A stretch of 31,948 bases of DNA from a virus, in the IMG/VR virus record IMGVR_UViG_3300015262_000025, positions 1 to 31,948 of that record; one strand, 5' to 3'. The notes beneath the pieces were generated by a model that worked only from the letters and a program-made list of their open reading frames with translations, did no database searches and was not told the origin of the DNA. Below are positions 27,259 through 31,948 of this stretch, one piece after another. Position 1 is the stretch's first letter, and each line of letters begins with the position of its first letter. Both the position numbers and the translations under genes were made by a program.

Positions 27259-29142
27259 ATGGCGTCTGGACTCACTCCTTCTGGCTGGGTCGTCGAGCCC
27301 GATGTGGTCGATGAGCGCGATGATCTCCCGCGCCTGACCGGCGCACAGATCACGGCACTGAATGCCCGCATTGCCGCAGGCTCCAAGGATTTCCCGGTGG
27401 GCACGAGCGTCATCCGAACCGATGACGGGATGCAACTGATGGTGCAGGGCGTTGGCACGTCCGCCGTGTTCGCTGTGATCGGCCTGGCGCCGGCATTGCT
27501 GGCTGCCGCTGGCGGAGCCGCACTCGTCGGCACGCTCGCCGACGGCACCGTACAAGCCGCCCTCGATGCAAAGGTCAAGACCGTAGACCTTGCTGCGGCG
27601 GGTGGGCTGGCAATGGCTGGGTATTCGCCACTTCAGCCTGACGCGGCGCCAATGACTTCTCTCGCCACGATGAGAGAAGTGCAGTTGAACAGCGCCCCAA
27701 CCGCAGCGCTCCCGAACATGGGAATTGTTGCGCAGAGAAACTGCACAGTGCTTGGAGACTCAATCTCTGAAGGCGCGTATGCACTCAACACATTCATGCA
27801 CGCCTGGACCCGCGTGTTTGGGCGGTGCTTCAATGCGGAAACTGGCTCTTCCAGCTATGGCTTTGAAAGCCTGCTCAACTTGGGGGCCGGCCCTACGCTC
27901 ACAACCAAAATCCACACTGTGCAGTTCACCGGAACCGCATGGACTGGTGTTGACAACGCATCGGACCCGGAGGTCGGACTCTACCCCACCGGGCAGGCAA
28001 TGCAGGCTGGAAGCTCGACCAGCAACATCACGATCACCGTACCGTCGTTCCAGAACCGGGCTCGGATTTACTACGCCAAACGCCCGGGCGGAGCTTCCTT
28101 CAAGGTCTATGTGAACCTCGTGGAGGTTGCCACGGTAGTGACAGACGGCCCTGCCGGCTACGACACGGTTGATATTGCGATGGTTGATAACGGCTACGGC
28201 GACAACGCGATCAACATCAATTCTCAGGCCGGGGCGGTCACGATCCGCATCATTGGCATCAGCTACATTGCCGCGACCGAAGAACCGGTGTTCAACAATT
28301 TCGGTCGATCCGGCCAGCGTCTTCGGTATGTCGGCGAGGGCGTCATCAGCAAGTTGATGCAGGAATCGGCTACTTGCATCGTGGCGCTTGGTATCAACGA
28401 CCAAGTAGACGCGGACACGGATGACACCTATTACACCGCGTTCATGCAGCGGATCACCTGGCTCACCACCTACGCCACGCTGTACGGGGTTCGCATGGTT
28501 GTGCCGGATTTCTGCTGGGCGGCGCCTCCTTCGAGTCGAACTCGCAAGGCGTTGCGCAAGCTCGCTGCTGACACGGGCGGCTTGTACGTTGACCTCCCTA
28601 GCGAGATCTTCAAGGGTCGTGAGTCACTGACGGTTGCGGAGCGCAACACCTACCTCGTCAGCACGTTGCAGATGTGGCAGGACCAAAGCCATCCTAACAA
28701 GTATGGGCACCAGTGGATTGCAGAGACCATCGCCAAGCGCATGGGCTTCACGGTTTCCTCAAAGGCGCGCGCGATCGCTTATCACGATTGGTGGATGCCC
28801 TTTGCGTTGACGCTTGCCTCCGCTGCGTACAACTACTTTCCAACGTCTTCCGGCCTGCTCTCTGGCTACCGAAGGAATGGCAGCGCCATCACTGTGAAGG
28901 CGTATGTGCATAAGTCTGCCAGTTCCTCCTTTCCTGCCGGCACCGTTGCTCTGGCGACTAGTTTCCGCACCAATTCTGAATTGACGGCGTTGCAGGGACT
29001 TTCAGGCGTCGCCGTGATCCGGCAAGACACTGGGGCAGTCGTTAGCACGATGACTATTTCATCGAGCGGACAAATCAGTCTTCAGGTGCAGGACGGCACT
29101 TGGGTGAATCAGCAGCAGTTTTCCGCGTCGTTGCCGCTGTGA
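27259..29142 (+). CDS. SGNH/GDSL-hydrolase virion protein, probable deacetylating tailspike
   Basis: This 627-residue protein has four SGNH blocks: GDS at 166-168, Gly349 in NNFGRSG, Asn380 in GIND, and D475-x-x-H478 in DQSHP. The catalytic Ser, Gly, Asn and Asp/His set is therefore complete. Residues 1-140 are an Ala/Gly-rich non-enzymatic domain that may anchor it to the virion. The last ~120 residues look like beta-strands of a carbohydrate-binding or trimer domain. Such enzymes in phages O-deacetylate host capsule or LPS. Its place between portal and scaffold genes is unusual. The substrate is not predictable. Confidence 0.85.
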   Translation: MASGLTPSGWVVEPDVVDERDDLPRLTGAQITALNARIAAGSKDFPVGTSVIRTDDGMQLMVQGVGTSAVFAVIGLAPALLAAAGGAALVGTLADGTVQAALDAKVKTVDLAAAGGLAMAGYSPLQPDAAPMTSLATMREVQLNSAPTAALPNMGIVAQRNCTVLGDSISEGAYALNTFMHAWTRVFGRCFNAETGSSSYGFESLLNLGAGPTLTTKIHTVQFTGTAWTGVDNASDPEVGLYPTGQAMQAGSSTSNITITVPSFQNRARIYYAKRPGGASFKVYVNLVEVATVVTDGPAGYDTVDIAMVDNGYGDNAININSQAGAVTIRIIGISYIAATEEPVFNNFGRSGQRLRYVGEGVISKLMQESATCIVALGINDQVDADTDDTYYTAFMQRITWLTTYATLYGVRMVVPDFCWAAPPSSRTRKALRKLAADTGGLYVDLPSEIFKGRESLTVAERNTYLVSTLQMWQDQSHPNKYGHQWIAETIAKRMGFTVSSKARAIAYHDWWMPFALTLASAAYNYFPTSSGLLSGYRRNGSAITVKAYVHKSASSSFPAGTVALATSFRTNSELTALQGLSGVAVIRQDTGAVVSTMTISSSGQISLQVQDGTWVNQQQFSASLPL

Positions 29143-29144
29143 CC

Positions 29145-29189
29145 ATGACCACCCTCCCCACCCAACCCGCTACGGCGGGTAACCAATGA
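29145..29189 (+). CDS. Possible 14-residue leader peptide
   Basis: A 15-codon frame (MTTLPTQPATAGNQ) starts two bases after the hydrolase stop, and its stop overlaps the next start (ATGA). No ribosome site precedes it. Within it ACCCGC-TACG-GCGGGT forms a 6-bp hairpin just before the next gene. It could be a leader or chance. Confidence 0.25.
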   Translation: MTTLPTQPATAGNQ

Positions 29190-29437
29190 CGCAACGTGAA
29201 ACCACGCCCGAACAGTGGGCCGAGATGTACCGCCAGATCTTCGAGGTGGACAAGCGCGGCGCAATGATCCTCGAGCACATGGTGCAGCGCTTCAGCCAGC
29301 CCGCATCGGTCGAGGGTGGAATCGACGCGGTGCTGAAGACCTACCACCGCATGGGCCAGCACAGCGTGGTGCAGCACTGCATTCAGATGATCAACAGGGC
29401 CAATTCAGTGCCCGACACCCAGGAGAACGACGGATGA
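29186..29437 (+). CDS. Bbp19-like structural-region protein (83 residues)
   Basis: This small helical protein has the pattern YRQIFEVDKRGAMILEHMVQRF (cited ends: YRQIF, ILEHM), which recalls the Bbp19 family encoded between portal and scaffold genes in temperate T7-like phages. It ends overlapping the scaffold start (ATGA). The molecular role of the family is unclear; a head-assembly factor is likely from position. Confidence 0.7.
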   Translation: MTQRETTPEQWAEMYRQIFEVDKRGAMILEHMVQRFSQPASVEGGIDAVLKTYHRMGQHSVVQHCIQMINRANSVPDTQENDG

Positions 29438-30318
29438 ACTTTGGAGCACGACATGTCTACATGGACGATCTTGCGGGAGCGGCTGGCGGCGGTGCTGGCG
29501 CAGGTGCCGATCCAGGCGCAGCCGGTGCAGCCACCACTCAACCGGGCGGCACGGCGGGCGCTGGCACGGCAGCAGGCGCAGGAGGCGATGCAGCGGGCTC
29601 GGCGCTGAGTGCCGGCAGCGAGTGGACGCCCCAATCCATCCCCGAGAAATTCCGCGTTGCCGGCGATGACGGCGAGCTCGACCTTGCCGCCAGCCTGCGC
29701 AAGGTGGACGAGCACCGCAGCGCGCTCGAGAAGCGCATGGGCACGGGCGACATTCGCCCAAAGTCGGCCGACGACTACAAGCTGCCGGACACCGATGTGT
29801 TCAAGGGCCTGCAACTGGACGAGGCTGGCGCCAAGGCATTCCGCCAGGAAGCCTTCGACATGGGCCTCACGCCCAAGCAGTACGAGGCCGTCATGGGCAA
29901 GTGGGCCTCGCTCGCGCCCGAGCTGGTGAACGCCGGCCAGGCCGAGACAGTCGAAAGCGCGGTGTCATCGCTGAAGGAAGTCTGGAAGGACGACTACAGC
30001 GCGAACATCAAGGAATCGTTCCGCGTGGTCAACCAGGTGGCCGAGAAGGCCGGCATCTCCTACGACGAGGTGGAGAAGGCCATCGGCAACAACCCCGTAG
30101 CCATCCGCCTGTTCGCAGCGCTGGGCGCCGAGATGCGCGAGGATGCCACTCCGGCCGCGGCCAATGGCGGCACCGGTGGCGGCGCACAGACCCGCTCCGA
30201 GTACGTGGCCGAGAACTGGCCCGCGTACAGCAACCCCCAAGACCCGAAACACAAGATGGTCACCGACCGCGCCGCCGCACTGGCCGCGCGCGAGAAGGGC
30301 AAGGACGTTTTCATTTGA
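29434..30318 (+). CDS. Scaffold / capsid assembly protein
   Basis: This 294-residue acidic protein has an extended Ala/Gly-rich N-terminus (about residues 13-60), then FRVAGDDGELDLAASLRKVD and a Lys-Pro-Lys-like SADDYKLPDTD segment. These are typical of T7 gp9-type scaffold proteins. The remainder is helical, with a charged C-terminus ending KGKDVFI that could bind capsid. It lies directly before the capsid gene. ATG 29434 overlaps the previous stop. Confidence 0.82.
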   Translation: MNFGARHVYMDDLAGAAGGGAGAGADPGAAGAATTQPGGTAGAGTAAGAGGDAAGSALSAGSEWTPQSIPEKFRVAGDDGELDLAASLRKVDEHRSALEKRMGTGDIRPKSADDYKLPDTDVFKGLQLDEAGAKAFRQEAFDMGLTPKQYEAVMGKWASLAPELVNAGQAETVESAVSSLKEVWKDDYSANIKESFRVVNQVAEKAGISYDEVEKAIGNNPVAIRLFAALGAEMREDATPAAANGGTGGGAQTRSEYVAENWPAYSNPQDPKHKMVTDRAAALAAREKGKDVFI

Positions 30319-30351
30319 GTGCGAGTCTCCTTGGTTGAGCGATCGACCTTC

Positions 30352-30383
30352 GCCCGGCCTTCGAAAGATCGCCGGGCTTTTTT
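30352..30383 (+). terminator. Terminator between scaffold and capsid
   Basis: GCCCGG pairs with CCGGGC across a 14-nt loop, followed by six T residues. This site, 34 nt after the scaffold stop, probably reduces but does not abolish read-through into the capsid gene. Confidence 0.65.
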
Positions 30384-30394
30384 GACTCTCATCC

Positions 30395-30410
30395 TGCCGG
30401 GATTCCGGCA
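30395..30410. repeat. TGCCGG-GATT-CCGGCA hairpin element, copy 2
   Basis: It is identical to the element at 24850-24865 and lies just after the terminator and before the capsid leader. Two identical 16-nt elements at comparable places, outside coding sequence, are unlikely to be chance. Confidence 0.55.
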
Positions 30411-30427
30411 CCCCTAAAACGGACATT

Positions 30428-30453
30428 GCATGCCACGGCCTCGCCTGGCATGC
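30428..30453. other. Capsid-leader hairpin
   Basis: GCATGCCA and TGGCATGC form a perfect 8-bp stem with a 10-nt loop. There is no T-tract, so it is probably an mRNA stabilising or processing structure in the 230-nt non-coding leader before the capsid gene. The rest of that leader shows only the ribosome site (TCAGGAG) near its end. Confidence 0.5.
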
Positions 30454-30548
30454 GAGATCACCGCCAAGCCCGCAGCAGCCAGCGATGCAGGCCCCGGTAA
30501 CGGGATCACCTGAAGGCGAACACCAGTTCATAACTTCAGGAGTGACCC

Positions 30549-31409
30549 ATGAGCGATACCGTAACCCGTCAGTTCGTCACGCAGTTCGACAGCGACCTGC
30601 GCCTGCTGGCCCAGCAAAAAGATTCCCGCCTCCGTAGCACCGTGTTCAACCGCGGCACCATCGAGGGCTCCAGCTTCACCATCAACAACCTGGACAAGGT
30701 CGAGATGGATGAAAACACCGTGCGCCACGGCGACACCATCTGGTCCGACATCGACCACACGGCCCGCACCGTGCCGATGCGCGACTTCTTCAAGGCTCTG
30801 CCGCTCGACCGCGCGGACATCCCGAAGATGAAGGTGAACCCCGTCACAGGCGGCCAGTACATGCAGCAGCTTGTCGCTGCGCGCAACCGCAAGATCGACG
30901 ACATCATCTTCGCCGCCGCGCTAGGCTCGATCAGCTCGGTGGACGGCTCGACCGGCCCATACACGCTGCCGGCCGGCCAGATCATCGCTGCCGGTGGTAC
31001 GGGCCTCACCAAGGCCAAGATCATCCAGGCGCGCTCGATCTTCCGCGCCAACGAAGCCGACGAGGAAGAACTGTTCTTCCTGTGGGACTCGCTGGCGATG
31101 ACCCAGATCCTGAGCGACACCACGCTCACGAGCGCCGACTACATGGCCGGCAAGATGATCCAGGACGGCAACGTCGCGGGCAAGTGGCTCGGCTTCACGT
31201 GGATTCCGTACGAGCGGACCACCGTGGCTGCTGGTGTTCACACCACCGCTGCGTACAGCCGCGATGCCATCCACTTCGGCCTCGGCTTCGAAGAAGGCGA
31301 CGTTGCAAAGCGCGCCGACAAGAAGAACAGCCTGCAAGTCTCCATGGCCGGCAGCTACGCCGCGGGCCGCCAGGACGAGAAGAAGGTCGTTCAGATCTCC
31401 TTCCAGTAA
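30549..31409 (+). CDS. Major capsid protein
   Basis: This 286-residue protein has a strong ribosome site (AGGAG) and its own long leader, follows the scaffold gene, and has an HK97-fold-like composition. Its N-terminal helix (VTRQFVTQFDSDLRLLAQQ) and a DRADIPKMKVNP segment are followed by a long spine-like helical region (QLVAARNRKIDDIIFAAAL). A C-terminal HFGLGFEEGDVAKRADKKN segment comes before the last strands. Size, place and leader indicate the main head subunit, although I cannot name a subfamily. Confidence 0.85.
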   Translation: MSDTVTRQFVTQFDSDLRLLAQQKDSRLRSTVFNRGTIEGSSFTINNLDKVEMDENTVRHGDTIWSDIDHTARTVPMRDFFKALPLDRADIPKMKVNPVTGGQYMQQLVAARNRKIDDIIFAAALGSISSVDGSTGPYTLPAGQIIAAGGTGLTKAKIIQARSIFRANEADEEELFFLWDSLAMTQILSDTTLTSADYMAGKMIQDGNVAGKWLGFTWIPYERTTVAAGVHTTAAYSRDAIHFGLGFEEGDVAKRADKKNSLQVSMAGSYAAGRQDEKKVVQISFQ

Positions 31410-31430
31410 TCACAGCACCGGAGAAACATC

Positions 31431-31889
31431 ATGGCTGAAGTCAACGTCACCCGTACCAAGCTGGCGCAAGTCGCCGGCACCAAGTCGCCCGCTGCATCGC
31501 TCAATGGCCGCCGCTGCGCGGTCATCGAAACCGCTGCTGTCTATGCGGCCCCGGCTCAGAACGACATCGCCGGCACGGAAATCTACCTGCCCAAGGGCGC
31601 CCGCGTGGTCCTGCCGGTCACGGTTTCGTGCGCCGCTGGTACTGCGTCGAGCACGCTGTCGGTGGGCATCCGCGATGCGGTCACGAAGGTGGCCGTCGAT
31701 GCGACCGCCATCGTGAATGCCGCCGCGATCAATGCCGCTGCCACCGCGCAGTTCAACACCGGCACCAAGCTCATCACGGGTCAAACCTACCTGATGCCGC
31801 AGGACGTGGAGATCTACCTGACCTTCTCGGGCGCTGTCGGCACCGCGAACCAGGCAATCCGCGTCGAAGTGGACTTCGTGGCCGGCTAA
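31431..31889 (+). CDS. Probable head decoration or minor head protein
   Basis: This 152-residue protein starts 21 nt after the capsid stop with GGAG upstream. It is Ala/Val/Thr-rich, with many predicted beta-strands (RVVLPVTVSCAAGTASSTL) and few charges. It is followed by a strong terminator, so it ends the head unit. A decoration role is inferred from abundance-type context and fold. Confidence 0.65.
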   Translation: MAEVNVTRTKLAQVAGTKSPAASLNGRRCAVIETAAVYAAPAQNDIAGTEIYLPKGARVVLPVTVSCAAGTASSTLSVGIRDAVTKVAVDATAIVNAAAINAAATAQFNTGTKLITGQTYLMPQDVEIYLTFSGAVGTANQAIRVEVDFVAG

Positions 31890-31910
31890 CCGGGGCGTGC
31901 CCCTGCAACC

Positions 31911-31941
31911 GAGGGGATGCTTCCGGGCGTCCCCTCTTTTT
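31911..31941 (+). terminator. Strong terminator after the capsid unit
   Basis: GAGGGGA and TCCCCTC form a perfect 7-bp stem with a 12-nt loop, then five T residues. It lies 21 nt beyond the decoration-protein stop, just before the right edge. Confidence 0.75.
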
Positions 31942-31948
31942 CGTTTCT

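Noticed and set aside
29145-29189. A clear gene for a 14-residue peptide before the Bbp19-like gene
   Set aside because: It has no ribosome site and is very short, so I list it only as a low-confidence leader. The overlap with the next start could be chance.

Overview
The window is phage DNA from end to end: a temperate, T7-like podovirus of the kind found in betaproteobacteria. The GC-rich codon use and the gene families (NinB and NinG, YdaU-like replication protein, GH108 lysin, a 38-residue gene beside the membrane/lysis genes) suggest a Burkholderiales host such as a Comamonadaceae member. That host call is inference from style; no host gene is visible. No tRNA, IS element, CRISPR array or reverse transcriptase was seen.

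Layout. (1) 1-7403, rightward late genes: the end of a virion protein, a large internal/ejection protein, small and large terminase, and a tailspike with a pectate-lyase fold. A 64-residue membrane protein is encoded antisense in the one gap of this block. (2) 7405-9046, lysis cassette: a 38-residue protein, two small membrane proteins (holin/antiholin candidates), GH108 endolysin, and an Rz spanin with a nested Rz1 lipoprotein. (3) 9054-9715, leftward: a Lar-type antirestriction protein and an unknown gene. (4) 9716-9995, probable attP with four copies of a 9-bp repeat, three of them spaced exactly 11 bp. (5) 9996-16973, a long leftward early operon of overlapping genes from int and xis back to small accessory genes, including a PD-(D/E)XK exonuclease and a partner protein. 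(6) 17149-18317, leftward immunity operon: a CI-like repressor without a peptidase domain, an unknown gene, and a secreted Rap1a-like protein. (7) 18389-24847, rightward early operon: Cro-like protein, four single-pass microproteins, an internal terminator, a CII-like regulator, a replication protein with a probable internal origin, further winged-helix proteins, an RMF-like protein, NinB, NinG, and a small HTH protein in the position of lambda Q. (8) 24919-31889, rightward head genes: T7-like portal, a large SGNH-hydrolase protein, a Bbp19-like protein, scaffold, capsid and a probable decoration protein, ending in a strong terminator.

Control. Four perfect copies of a 14-bp operator, ATGGG-N4-CCCAT, lie as one pair over the leftward promoter (about 17009-17047) and one pair over the rightward promoter (18351-18378). 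This mirrors lambda OL/OR. The rightward transcript may start only about one base before the cro-like ATG.

Topology. The probable attP is inside the window with late genes on its far side, and the two window edges fall in complementary parts of one virion operon. The molecule therefore looks like a circular or packaged phage genome, or a permuted assembly, rather than an integrated prophage with host flanks. The most unusual items are the SGNH-hydrolase gene between portal and scaffold, the microprotein cluster, the antisense membrane gene, the operator system and the array at attP.
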